Part shown: positions 7,928 through 14,939 of the stretch, one piece after another
Layout of the letters: every line of letters begins with the position of its first letter
How positions within the stretch are numbered: the stretch's first letter is position 1
Assembly: GCA_041557595.1 (NCBI GenBank)
Contig: JBFFGE010000081.1
Location: forward strand, 1-19,077
Direction of reading: 5' to 3'
Length of the DNA stretch: 19,077 nucleotides
From: JAOTYV01 sp041557595
GTDB taxonomy: Bacteria > Pseudomonadota > Alphaproteobacteria > UBA8366
Notes under the pieces: generated by a model
Told to the model about the DNA's origin: nothing
Database searches by the model: none
What the model saw: the letters and a program-made list of their open reading frames with translations, nothing else
Program-made: the position numbers and the translations under genes

Positions 7928-8698
7928 TCAGGCCGCCTCGTCGTCCCAGACCTTCTGCGGGATCGGCAGACCCGCGAACGCGGAGTCGTCCACCGGATCG
8001 TGCGGCTCGATCCCGGCCTCGCGCAACAGCATCATCAACTGCCGCACATGCTGCGCCGGGTGCCAGGTATGGCGCTCCAGCACGTTGTGCAGCGGCTGCT
8101 TGCCGTAATAGCTGTCGATCTGGCCGGTGCAGTCCTTGTCGTCGAACCCGTCCCACCATTTGTGCAGGCGCTGCTGCACGCGCTTGCCGTAGGCGACCAG
8201 GTCGGCCGTGGATTTGACGTCATCCGGCGGCGGCATGTTGAGCAGGTCGCGGGTGAGATAGATGTCGTTCTCGACAACGTCCAGGAACGCCTCTTCGAGG
8301 CGGAAGATGTGGAAGCACAGGTGACGGATCGCCCGCTTGCGGTTGCGAAGATTCTCGTCGAGCTTTTCTTCGGGAATCTGCGCGATGAAGCGCTGCGCCG
8401 CCGTCATCACCATGTCGAGCTTGTCGATCAATTCCTGCGGCGAGAGCTTCGGCTTGGTGTCGTAGTCGACGCCGAGAAACTCGGCGACGTCCTTGAGCAT
8501 CTGGCCGAAGACGTATTCCTTGCCGCGGGTCACGACCGGCACCGACCGGACGCCGAGTGCCTGCAATTCCGCCATGCCGGCGGGGTCCGCCTGAATGTCG
8601 ACGGATTCAAATGGTATGTTGTGAGACGAAAGAAACTCTTTCGTACGAAGGCAGCTGGTTCACCCAGGCCGCCAGAACACCTTGTAGGGTTCCGCCAT
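7928..8698 (-). CDS. Predicted selenoprotein: glutaredoxin-DinB fusion with in-frame UGA (Sec13)
   Basis: Conventional reading gives only a frame starting at Met42 (8575). Upstream in the same frame, ATG at 8698 encodes MAEPYKVFWRPG, then TGA (8662-8660), then TSCLRTKEFLSSHNIPFESV and on without interruption into that frame. This is a complete glutaredoxin/thioredoxin-like domain (about 1-78) whose WRPG-C-TS-C motif has UGA at the first, nucleophilic Cys: Sec13-Thr-Ser-Cys16. Cis-Pro is P54 in GVRSVPVV. Residues about 85-235 form a DinB-like four-helix domain with candidate metal ligands H126/H130 (RHLCFHIFRLEE) and H210, H213, H217 (ERHTWHPAQHVRQL). Total 256 residues with Sec. A hairpin at 8626-8644 fits a bacterial SECIS. 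The terminal stop is also TGA. The gene is 68 bases downstream of the acyl-CoA synthetase gene and ends in a terminator. Likely role: thiol/selenol redox or detoxification; reaction unknown. Alternatives: sequencing error or a nonsense mutation. Confidence 0.85.
8626..8644 (-). promoter_or_regulatory. bSECIS-like hairpin downstream of the in-frame UGA
   Basis: Reading the mRNA (minus strand), 15 bases after the UGA comes ACGAAAG, loop AGUUU, CUUUCGU: a perfect 7-bp stem with a 5-base loop. The loop begins 22 bases after the UGA and has G at its second position followed by U. Bacterial SECIS models ask for an apical loop about 16-37 bases after the UGA with G in the first two loop positions, and the E. 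coli fdhF element has GU in the loop. A G-C pair below the stem with an unpaired U between is possible, recalling the bulged U of E. coli. The segment uses codons rare in neighbouring genes (TTT, TCT, CGT, ATA, CCA), as expected if RNA structure constrains it. Confidence 0.7.
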
Positions 8699-8766
8699 CT
8701 GTTTTTGTCCCGTTGTGAAGTCGCCGTCAATTTACGCCGTTGTCCCGGCCGCGGCAACTGCCGCCG

Positions 8767-10851
8767 TCACTTCAGCACCATAAGCCAGTCGACCGCCAGC
8801 GCCCCGTCCGGGCCCGCGCGCACCGGGTTGAGGTCGAGCTCAACGAGCCGGTCGCCGGATGCCACGGCGAAACGGGATACGGCGGCCACCAGCCGGGCCA
8901 CCGCGCGCACATCGACCGGGGCGGCGCCGCGCGCGCCCTCCAGCACCGCCGCGCCCTTGAGCTCGGCCAGCATGGCACGCGCCTCGTCCTCGCTCACCGG
9001 GGCGATCCGAAACACCACATCGCGCATCACCTCGATGAAGACGCCGCCGATGCCCACCATCACCGTTGGCCCGAACACCGGGTCGCACTTGGCGCCGACC
9101 ACCAGTTCGACCGAGCCGCCGGCCATGCGTTGCACCACTGCGCCATCGATCCGGGCCTCCGGCTTGAGCGCGCGCGCGTCCCGCTTCAGCCGGTCAAAGG
9201 CCTGCGTCGTCTCGGCCCAATCCTTGAGCCCCAGCGCGACGCCCTTGACCTCGGTCTTGTGCAGGATGTCGGGCGATTCGATCTTGAGCGCCAGCGGATA
9301 GCCGAATTCCTCCGCCGCGTCGCGCAGCGAGTCCGGATCGGTGGCGAGCAGGCTTTCGACCAGCGGCACGCCCGCCGCTGCCAGCAGTTCCGCCGCCTTG
9401 AGCGAGGGGACCGGCCCCGATGCTTCCGGCAGGTCGGGCGGCGCCAGCGCGGCCGGCGCCGCGCCCGCCGCGGTGAGCCGCTTGCGCATCGCCGCGTAGG
9501 ACACCAGCGCCGCCACCGCGTCCACCGCCGGTTCCGCGCCGCGGAGCGTGCAGATCCCGAGTTCGCGCATGCCGTCCAGCGCCTTGTCCGACGCCGCCAC
9601 CCAGACGACGACGAACGGCTTGTTCACCGTCGCCTTGATGTCGCGAAAAACCTCCAGCAGCCGGTCCGCATAACCCTCCATCAGCTGCAGCCAGACAATG
9701 GCGATATCGATCGCCGAGTCTTCGAGCAGGATGCGCACGCTGTCGCTCAGCAGCGTGGGCTCGGCCAGAAACTGCGCGGTGATATCGACCGGGTTGCCGG
9801 CCGCGCCGAAGGCCGGCATGACGTCGCGCAGCGCGGCCTGGCTCGGCGCCGAGAGTTGGGGCACCGACAGGCCCAGCTCCTCGGCGCGGTCGGCGATCAG
9901 CACCCCCGCCCCGCCCGACTGGGTCACGATGCCGATGCCCGGCCCCGATGGCAGTTTGGTGGTCGAAAACATGTCGACGATGTCGAGCATGTGTTCCTCG
10001 TTGCGCGCGCGGATTACGCCATGCTGCCGCGCCGCGCCGTCGAACACCGCGTCCTGCCCGGCAAGCGAGCCCGTATGCGATACTGCGGCGCGCGCGCCCG
10101 CCTCCGACCGGCCCACCTTGGTCACCACCAGCGGCTTGCCGAGCGCCATCGCCTTCCGCGCCACCGCGGCGAAGCCCGGACCGTCGGAAACGCCCTCCAG
10201 ATACCCGGCGCCGACGGTAATACGGTCGTCGTCCAGCACCGCCGACATCATCGTCGCGAAATCGAGGTCGCATTCATTGCCCGTATTCACGAAAAACCCG
10301 AAGCCCAGCCGCCGGTTCCGCGCCAATGCGCAGATCGCCGTGCCGAAGGCGCCCGACTGGGTCACGAATCCGACCGGCCCGGAGGGCGTCGGTCCGTCCG
10401 CATACTGGCTGAAGGTGGCGAAGGCATTCTCGAAGCTGTTGATCATGCCGAGCCCGTTCGGCCCCAGCACCCGCACGCCGGACTCGCGCGCGGCAATGGC
10501 CAACGCCTCTTCCATGCGCTTGCCCGCGTTGTCCATCTCGCCGAAGCCCGAGCTGAAGATCACCGCGCCCGCGACCCCGGCGGCGCCGCACTGGCGCAAC
10601 GCGTCCTCGACCATCCGCGCCGGCAGGGTAATGACGGCGAGATCCACCGGTCCCGGCGCCGCACCGATTTCCGGATAGCAGCGATGCCCGCCCACTTCGT
10701 CATATTTCGGATTGACCGGCAGGATCGCGCCTTCGTAGCCCTTGTCGAGCAGGTATTTCAGCACCCGCCCGTTGAGTTTGTTGAAGTCCTGCGACACGCC
10801 GATGATGGCGATCGATTTCGGGCTGATCAGGCGTTGGAGCGCGTCGGTCAT
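8767..10851 (-). CDS. ADP-forming acetate/acyl-CoA ligase (fused alpha-beta acyl-CoA synthetase)
   Basis: 694 residues, typical for the fused NDP-forming acyl-CoA synthetase family, which makes an acyl-CoA from acid, CoA and ATP through a phosphohistidine. Domain order: CoA-binding Rossmann domain (about 5-140; SPKSIAIIGVS, PVNPKYDEVGG); succinyl-CoA-synthetase-like domains (about 155-460) with the catalytic His259 in AAVSHTGSLAGQD and GxVTQSG motifs; C-terminal ATP-grasp (about 480-694; YPLALKIESPDILHKTEVKGV, ELDLNPVRAGPDG). ATG at 10851 has no clear Shine-Dalgarno. The selenoprotein gene follows 68 bases downstream on the same strand; YqgE is divergent with 158 bases between. With nearby acyl-CoA dehydrogenases and a hydratase, it probably feeds a CoA-thioester catabolic pathway. 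Acid substrate unknown. Confidence 0.93.
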   Translation of the reverse strand: MTDALQRLISPKSIAIIGVSQDFNKLNGRVLKYLLDKGYEGAILPVNPKYDEVGGHRCYPEIGAAPGPVDLAVITLPARMVEDALRQCGAAGVAGAVIFSSGFGEMDNAGKRMEEALAIAARESGVRVLGPNGLGMINSFENAFATFSQYADGPTPSGPVGFVTQSGAFGTAICALARNRRLGFGFFVNTGNECDLDFATMMSAVLDDDRITVGAGYLEGVSDGPGFAAVARKAMALGKPLVVTKVGRSEAGARAAVSHTGSLAGQDAVFDGAARQHGVIRARNEEHMLDIVDMFSTTKLPSGPGIGIVTQSGGAGVLIADRAEELGLSVPQLSAPSQAALRDVMPAFGAAGNPVDITAQFLAEPTLLSDSVRILLEDSAIDIAIVWLQLMEGYADRLLEVFRDIKATVNKPFVVVWVAASDKALDGMRELGICTLRGAEPAVDAVAALVSYAAMRKRLTAAGAAPAALAPPDLPEASGPVPSLKAAELLAAAGVPLVESLLATDPDSLRDAAEEFGYPLALKIESPDILHKTEVKGVALGLKDWAETTQAFDRLKRDARALKPEARIDGAVVQRMAGGSVELVVGAKCDPVFGPTVMVGIGGVFIEVMRDVVFRIAPVSEDEARAMLAELKGAAVLEGARGAAPVDVRAVARLVAAVSRFAVASGDRLVELDLNPVRAGPDGALAVDWLMVLK

Positions 10852-11009
10852 GGTCAGGCGGCTTTTTCTACGGGTGAGATCGGCCGCGGAGAATGGCCGC
10901 AGGCGGCGGCGATGTCCAGAGCGAGAAGCGTTCCGCTAGAGTGTGATTGCGGGTACGCCCCTCACGCCCGCGCGCTGCCGCCGGGCCCCGAATTGTGCTA
11001 AGATGTGAC

Positions 11010-11702
11010 ATGGAAATCCGCCGAGACACTGGGCTTCCCGGACCAGTCGCCGGGGTCGGCGCCCTTCTCGCGCTGGCCCTCGCCGGGGCGCTGGGGCTGT
11101 CCGGCGGACCCGCCGGCGCGGCGCGGCAGGCGCCGGACTATCCCGAATTCACCGGATCGGTGCAGGGGCTGCTGCTGGTCGCCAAGCCGTCCATGCCGGA
11201 TCCGCGGTTCGCGAAAACGGTGATCCTGATGGTGCGGCACGACCGCACCGGGGCGTTCGGGCTGGTGATCAATGCGCGGCTCGGCGTCGCCGAGATCGTC
11301 GACACGGGACCCGCCGCCCGGTCCGGGAGCCCCGGCGGCGCGCCAGGCGGCAAACGTCTGCCCACCCTGCTCCTGCCGGCCCATCGCGGCGGCCCGGTGG
11401 AGCCGGGCAAGGCCTTCATCGTGCACTCGCCGGAATACCGCCTCGACAGCACCTTCCGCGTTAATGCCGAGATATCGGTCACCGGCGACCGGCGCATCCT
11501 GCGCGATATCGCCGCCGGGCGCGGGCCACAGAAATACCTCTACGTGGCCGGGTATGCGGGCTGGGGACCGGCGCAATTGAAGGACGAATTGCGGCGCGAG
11601 GACTGGTACACCGCCCCGTTCGACGCAAGCCTGATATTTGGCAGCGCCGCGGGAGAGGTCAAGTGGCGGCGCGCGATGAAGGCCCGGCTTCGGAGGATTT
11701 AG
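11010..11702 (+). CDS. YqgE/AlgH-family protein with N-terminal export signal
   Basis: 230 residues. The core (about 48-225) has the YqgE signature: GLLLVAKPSMPDPRFAKTVILMVRHDRTGAFGLVIN, a long central region with HRGGPVEPGKAFIVHS, and a final KYLYVAGYAGWGPAQLKDEL. Most YqgE proteins are about 190 residues and start directly at the core. This one has about 40 extra residues: basic start MEIRR, hydrophobic segment VAGVGALLALALAGALGL and an AGA|A-like signal-peptidase site, predicting export or membrane anchoring. It also has a Gly/Pro-rich insertion (RSGSPGGAPGGKR). Start ATG 11010 is chosen because it puts the signal peptide at the N-terminus; an upstream ATG at 10947 gives an Arg/Pro-rich extension. 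Function of the family is poorly known; AlgH was linked to alginate regulation. Confidence 0.85.
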   Translation: MEIRRDTGLPGPVAGVGALLALALAGALGLSGGPAGAARQAPDYPEFTGSVQGLLLVAKPSMPDPRFAKTVILMVRHDRTGAFGLVINARLGVAEIVDTGPAARSGSPGGAPGGKRLPTLLLPAHRGGPVEPGKAFIVHSPEYRLDSTFRVNAEISVTGDRRILRDIAAGRGPQKYLYVAGYAGWGPAQLKDELRREDWYTAPFDASLIFGSAAGEVKWRRAMKARLRRI

Positions 11703-11705
11703 GGC

Positions 11706-11812
11706 CTAGACCATTTCTTGTTTAATATGACCTATATGAAACGGTCTATCTCTTGATTTTTACGCAAATACGTCGTCGCGAACCGTTTCGGTTCGCTCGG
11801 GATTTGCTCTAG
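11706..11812. repeat. CTAG-bounded intergenic repeat, copy 1
   Basis: This is about 105 bases long, begins and ends with CTAG, and is about 90% identical (10 differences) to the copy at 12535-12639. It contains two hairpins: AGACC...GGTCT arms around an AT-rich middle, and GCGAACC-GTTTC-GGTTCGC (11778-11796). The outer hairpin has an A/C mismatch on the plus strand that becomes a G-U pair in minus-strand RNA. It fills the gap between the convergent YqgE and YcxB-like genes, 3 bases after the YqgE stop, and its right CTAG contains the TAG stop of the YcxB-like gene. No coding capacity. Probably a REP/MITE-like element that may act as a transcription end for both genes. Confidence 0.85.
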
Positions 11813-12390
11813 CCCGGCGCGGCCGCGCCCCGTTCTCGCGCCGCCGCGACGCGGGCCAAAATGTCGTTTGCGATATTCTCGAAGACGGCGCGGGCGCGGA
11901 AGGCGCGCGCGGGGATCGCATGGAAGCGGTAGGCCCCGGTCCGCAGCACCAGCCAGTTTTCGGTGCGAATGACCGCGCGGATGCCGGACCAGCTATGAGA
12001 AGCATTGCCGGCGCGCGAGGTGACGAACACCCCATCGTTGCGAACCTCGATCGACTGCGCGCCCAGCACATCCCAGCGCGGCGAGACGAACAGCATCAAG
12101 AATCCGAACAGGACGAGATAGACAATCGGGAAAACCAGTACGGCGGCGCCGATCGACAGGCCGAGACGCGTCAGAAACGGACCCAGCTCTGTTTCGTCGC
12201 CACACATGATACAGGTCGATCCCACGCTCAACGCCGCGATGAGCACGCAGAGGATCAGCAGCAGCCACCAGGTCACCGGAAGCCGCGGCGCCAGTTCGAG
12301 ATTCAATTGCCAGATATCGCGCCGGGTCAGCGTGAAATCGATGGTGCGACCCATCGCCGCCGGTTGGCTATCGGCCGTCTCCGCTACCAT
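11809..12390 (-). CDS. YcxB-like two-helix membrane protein
   Basis: 193 residues from the ATG at 12390, chosen because AAGGA sits 5 bases upstream; ATGs at 12438, 12396 and 12354 are alternatives. N-terminal TIDFTLTRRDIWQLNLELAP is followed by two clear membrane segments (LPVTWWLLLILCVLIAALSV, and IGAAVLVFPIVYLVLFGFLMLF). A C-terminal cytosolic domain follows, with SIEVRNDGVFVTS, SHSWSGIRAVIRTENWLVLRTG and HAIPARAFRARAVFENIAN. This hydrophobic pair plus W-x-x-I-x-x-V...IP-x-R-A-F pattern is that of the YcxB family, of unknown function. It is a single gene bracketed by two copies of the same 105-bp repeat, one of which supplies its stop codon. Confidence 0.8.
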   Translation of the reverse strand: MVAETADSQPAAMGRTIDFTLTRRDIWQLNLELAPRLPVTWWLLLILCVLIAALSVGSTCIMCGDETELGPFLTRLGLSIGAAVLVFPIVYLVLFGFLMLFVSPRWDVLGAQSIEVRNDGVFVTSRAGNASHSWSGIRAVIRTENWLVLRTGAYRFHAIPARAFRARAVFENIANDILARVAAARERGAAAPG

Positions 12391-12497
12391 GGGCATCCTT
12401 GTTCGAGGCACGCCGCCGGCCGCCGCTATGCGACCCATCGGCTTATCGAAACTATGAGGATACGGCCTTAAGGCTTTCTTAAAGGACGAAGGTTAAT

Positions 12498-12511
12498 GGT
12501 ATTTTAATACC
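12498..12511. promoter_or_regulatory. Small palindrome upstream of the YcxB-like gene
   Basis: GGTATT and AATACC arms of 6 bases flank 2 central bases, within the short AT-rich leader between the YcxB-like gene and repeat copy 2. It could be an operator, but no clear -35/-10 pair is seen and palindromes this size can arise by chance. Confidence 0.2.
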
Positions 12512-12534
12512 GTTCACAGCCGACTATCATCCGC

Positions 12535-12639
12535 AGACCATTTCTTGTTTAGATTGACTCAAATGAAATGGTCTATCTCTTGGCTTTTACGCAAATACGT
12601 CGTCGCGAACCGTTTCGGTTCGCTCGGGATTTGTTCTAG
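12535..12639. repeat. CTAG-type intergenic repeat, copy 2
   Basis: Second copy of the element at 11706-11812, same orientation. Here the outer arms AGACCATTTC/GAAATGGTCT pair perfectly, and the inner hairpin GCGAACC-GTTTC-GGTTCGC (12605-12623) is identical to copy 1. The left end reads GCAG instead of CTAG. The right CTAG holds the TAG stop codon (12638-12636) of the acyl-CoA dehydrogenase gene. Confidence 0.85.
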
Positions 12640-13796
12640 CGGTACTGCACCGCCACATTGCCGATTTTCTCCCGGGCGATGATCAGCTTCGAGATCTGCG
12701 CCGTGCCGTCGCCGATTTCAAGCCCGATGACGTCGCGCAGCCGCTGCTGATGCGGCGAGTCCTTGGAATACCCCGCGTGGCCGTGCGCCAACAGGCAGTT
12801 GTGGATCACGTCGGCGGCAGTCTTGGGCGCGAACCACTTGCACATCGCCGCCCTGTCCGTATGCGGCCGGCCATGGTCGCGCAGCCACAACGTCTCGTAA
12901 CAAAGAAGCCGCGCCGCATGGATCAGGGTTTCGCCTTCCGCCAGCGGAAAAGTCACGCCCTGGTATTGCGCGAGCGGCCGGCCGAACGTCTCGCGCTCCT
13001 GCACCCACTGCCAGGTTTCGTCGAGCGAGGCCTGGGCCAGGGCGCAGCACTGCAGGCCGATCAGCGCGCGGCTGTAGTCGAAACCCTGCATCACCTGATA
13101 GAAGCCGCCGCCCTCGTCGCCCAGCCGGTTTTCCGCCGGCACGGCCACATTGTCGAAGAACAGCGAGCCGCGACCGACGGATTCCGAGCCGAAATCGTCG
13201 AAGCGGGTGCGCGTGATGCCGGGGGTGTCGGCGGGAATGACGAAGGCGCTGACACCGCGCGCGCCCTCCTCCGCGCCGCCGGTGCGCGCGAAGACGACAA
13301 AAAGATCGCCCTGGTCGGCGAGCGAAATCGACGTCTTCTCGCCGTTGATCAGGTAGCCGCTGTTGCCCTGTTTCTCGGCGCGAAGCTGCAGATTGGCGGC
13401 ATCCGTGCCGCCGCGCGGCTCGGTCAGCGCAAGGCCGATCAGCGCGTCCCCCGCCACTACCCTGTGTATCCAGTCCCGGGCCACTTCCGGCCTCGCGTGT
13501 TCGCAAACGATGCGGCCCGACAGCGACGACAGCATCGGCACGTAGGCGGTGTTGAAATCGCCATAGGCGATCGCCTCCATGATCAGCCCGCCGGTCAGCC
13601 CGTCGACGCCGAGACCGCCGAACTCCTCGGGCAGATCCGCGCCGATCAGGCCGAGCGACCCCATCTCGCGCACCAGCGCCCGGTCGAGCCGGGCATCCTC
13701 GCCGCGCTGCCGGTAGCCGGGCGCCAGTTTTTCGCGGGCAAAGCGGTCCGCCGTCTCGCGAATCGCTTGCTGTTCGTCGGTCAGTGAAAATTCCAT
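12636..13796 (-). CDS. Acyl-CoA dehydrogenase, cyclohexanecarboxyl-CoA dehydrogenase-like
   Basis: 386 residues, full length for the family (FAD enzyme oxidising acyl-CoA). N-terminal MEFSLTDEQQAIRETADRFA fixes the ATG at 13796; the frame runs 27 codons further upstream without homology-like sequence. Motifs: FAD/substrate loop ALTEPRGGTDAANLQLRAEK (about 123-142), and C-terminal GDGTAQISKLIIAREKIG (about 362-379). The position of the catalytic Glu of medium-chain enzymes (YEGT) is Asp363 (GDGT). The alternative Glu site of isovaleryl-type enzymes is Ser (FDYSRALIG). This pattern and the overall wording recall alicyclic acyl-CoA dehydrogenases; substrate inferred only. Divergent from the PECR-like dehydrogenase gene with 111 bases between. 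Its stop codon lies inside repeat copy 2. Confidence 0.88.
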   Translation of the reverse strand: MEFSLTDEQQAIRETADRFAREKLAPGYRQRGEDARLDRALVREMGSLGLIGADLPEEFGGLGVDGLTGGLIMEAIAYGDFNTAYVPMLSSLSGRIVCEHARPEVARDWIHRVVAGDALIGLALTEPRGGTDAANLQLRAEKQGNSGYLINGEKTSISLADQGDLFVVFARTGGAEEGARGVSAFVIPADTPGITRTRFDDFGSESVGRGSLFFDNVAVPAENRLGDEGGGFYQVMQGFDYSRALIGLQCCALAQASLDETWQWVQERETFGRPLAQYQGVTFPLAEGETLIHAARLLCYETLWLRDHGRPHTDRAAMCKWFAPKTAADVIHNCLLAHGHAGYSKDSPHQQRLRDVIGLEIGDGTAQISKLIIAREKIGNVAVQYR

Positions 13797-13907
13797 GCGG
13801 TGACAATATCCCGGCACGAGCACGGGAAGAAAGAGACAATCCTGGCGGCGAAATTCCAGGCGATTGAACTTCGACAAATCCGTTTACGAGCGGTAGCATC
13901 CCTGCCC

Positions 13908-14768
13908 ATGACCGACTCCGACCAAAAATTCGGCTTCACCGAACAAGACTTGCGCGACCTGCCGACCGTGTACCGGGACGATTTGTTCGCCGGCAAGACC
14001 GCGCTGGTCACCGGCGCGGGCAGCGGGCTCGGCAAGGCGATAGCCGCGCTGTTCGCGCGGCTCGGCGCGACACTTGTCGTCGCCGGCCGCAACGAGAAGA
14101 AGATCGAAGCGGCCGCCGCGTTCTTCCGCTCGCTCGGGTCCGGCGACGTCATCGCCCGCTCGACGAATATTCGCGACCCGGAGCAGGTATCCGCCCTGAT
14201 CGATCGCACCTGGGAAGAATGCGGCGGGCTCGATACGCTGATCAACAATGGCGGCGGTCAATTCCCGCAGGCGGCGATCGATTTTTCGGTCAAGGGCTGG
14301 AACGCGGTGATCGACACCAACCTCAACGGCACCTGGCACATGATGCAGGCGGCGGCCAAGCGCTGGCGCGACGCGGACCGGCCCGGAGCGATCGTCAACA
14401 TCGTCGCCGATGTGTGGCGCGGCATGCCGGGCATCGCGCACACCGCGGCAGCGCGCGGCGGCGTGATCTATCTGTCCAAGAGCGTGGCGGTGGAATGGGC
14501 GCCGCTCAATATTCGCGTCAACTGCATAGCGCCCGGCTGCTGCGAGACCGAGGGCTTCGGCGTCTATCCGCCCGAAGGCGTCGAGACCTATACCCAGTCG
14601 AACCCGATGCGGCGAACCGGCGATGCCCAGGACATCGCGGAAGCCTGCGTCTACCTCGCCGCGGAGTCGGCCAAGTTCATCACCGGCGAAGTGCTGACGG
14701 TCGACGGCGGCCAGCAGTTGTGGGGCGACCCCTGGCCGACCGGGCGGCCGGACCATTTCAAGATTTAG
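13908..14768 (+). CDS. Short-chain dehydrogenase, PECR/DECR-like enoyl-CoA reductase family
   Basis: 286 residues. NADPH-type Rossmann motif TGAGSGLGKA (35-44) and NNGGG (113-117, in place of NNAG). The usual Tyr-xxx-Lys pair reads Thr179-AAA-Arg183 within AHTAAARGGVIYLSK. The same His-x-x-Ala-Ala-Arg wording is what I recall from peroxisomal trans-2-enoyl-CoA reductase (PECR), and related 2,4-dienoyl-CoA reductases also lack the Tyr, so this is probably a genuine subfamily state and not damage. Further shared features are SVAVEWAPLNIRVNCIAPG, TEGFG and FITGEVLTVDGGQQLWG. Start MTDSDQKFGF at 13908 is chosen over 13800 because the extra residues are non-homologous; the ribosome-binding site is weak. 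Divergent from the acyl-CoA dehydrogenase gene, suggesting a shared CoA-thioester pathway. Confidence 0.88.
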   Translation: MTDSDQKFGFTEQDLRDLPTVYRDDLFAGKTALVTGAGSGLGKAIAALFARLGATLVVAGRNEKKIEAAAAFFRSLGSGDVIARSTNIRDPEQVSALIDRTWEECGGLDTLINNGGGQFPQAAIDFSVKGWNAVIDTNLNGTWHMMQAAAKRWRDADRPGAIVNIVADVWRGMPGIAHTAAARGGVIYLSKSVAVEWAPLNIRVNCIAPGCCETEGFGVYPPEGVETYTQSNPMRRTGDAQDIAEACVYLAAESAKFITGEVLTVDGGQQLWGDPWPTGRPDHFKI

Positions 14769-14840
14769 GTGAGCATGCGGGCGTAACCTGCCGACACGCC
14801 GACAACATTGTCAGTTTTCCATCGCACGCAGAACGATGCC

Positions 14841-14920
14841 ATTCCCGCGCGTGCGGGAATACGGAACGGCGCATCGACTGGACGCCGGATCGACGCTTTG
14901 CGCCGCCCGGAATGACGGGA
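14841..14920. repeat. REP-like intergenic element
   Basis: A perfect 8-bp hairpin ATTCCCGC-GCGT-GCGGGAAT (14841-14860) is followed by a GACGCCGGATCGACGC-type stretch and ends in CCCGGAATGACGG. The outer CATTCCCG and CGGAATG ends are inverted. This CATTCCCGC...GGAATGAC wording is typical of dispersed repeats in alphaproteobacterial genomes. It lies between the convergent dehydrogenase genes; no T-run follows the hairpin, so a terminator role is uncertain. Confidence 0.6.
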
Positions 14921-14939
14921 CTTACCGCGCCGGTACCGA

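Noticed and set aside
7928..8575. Stand-alone DinB protein starting at Met42
   Set aside because: This start cuts a glutaredoxin fold in half just before its cis-Pro; the upstream in-frame sequence supplies the missing half with only a UGA at the Cys position.
8740..11001. Long plus-strand open frame opposite the acyl-CoA synthetase
   Set aside because: Arg/His/Ala-rich translation without any domain signature; it is the antisense shadow of a well-conserved GC-rich gene.
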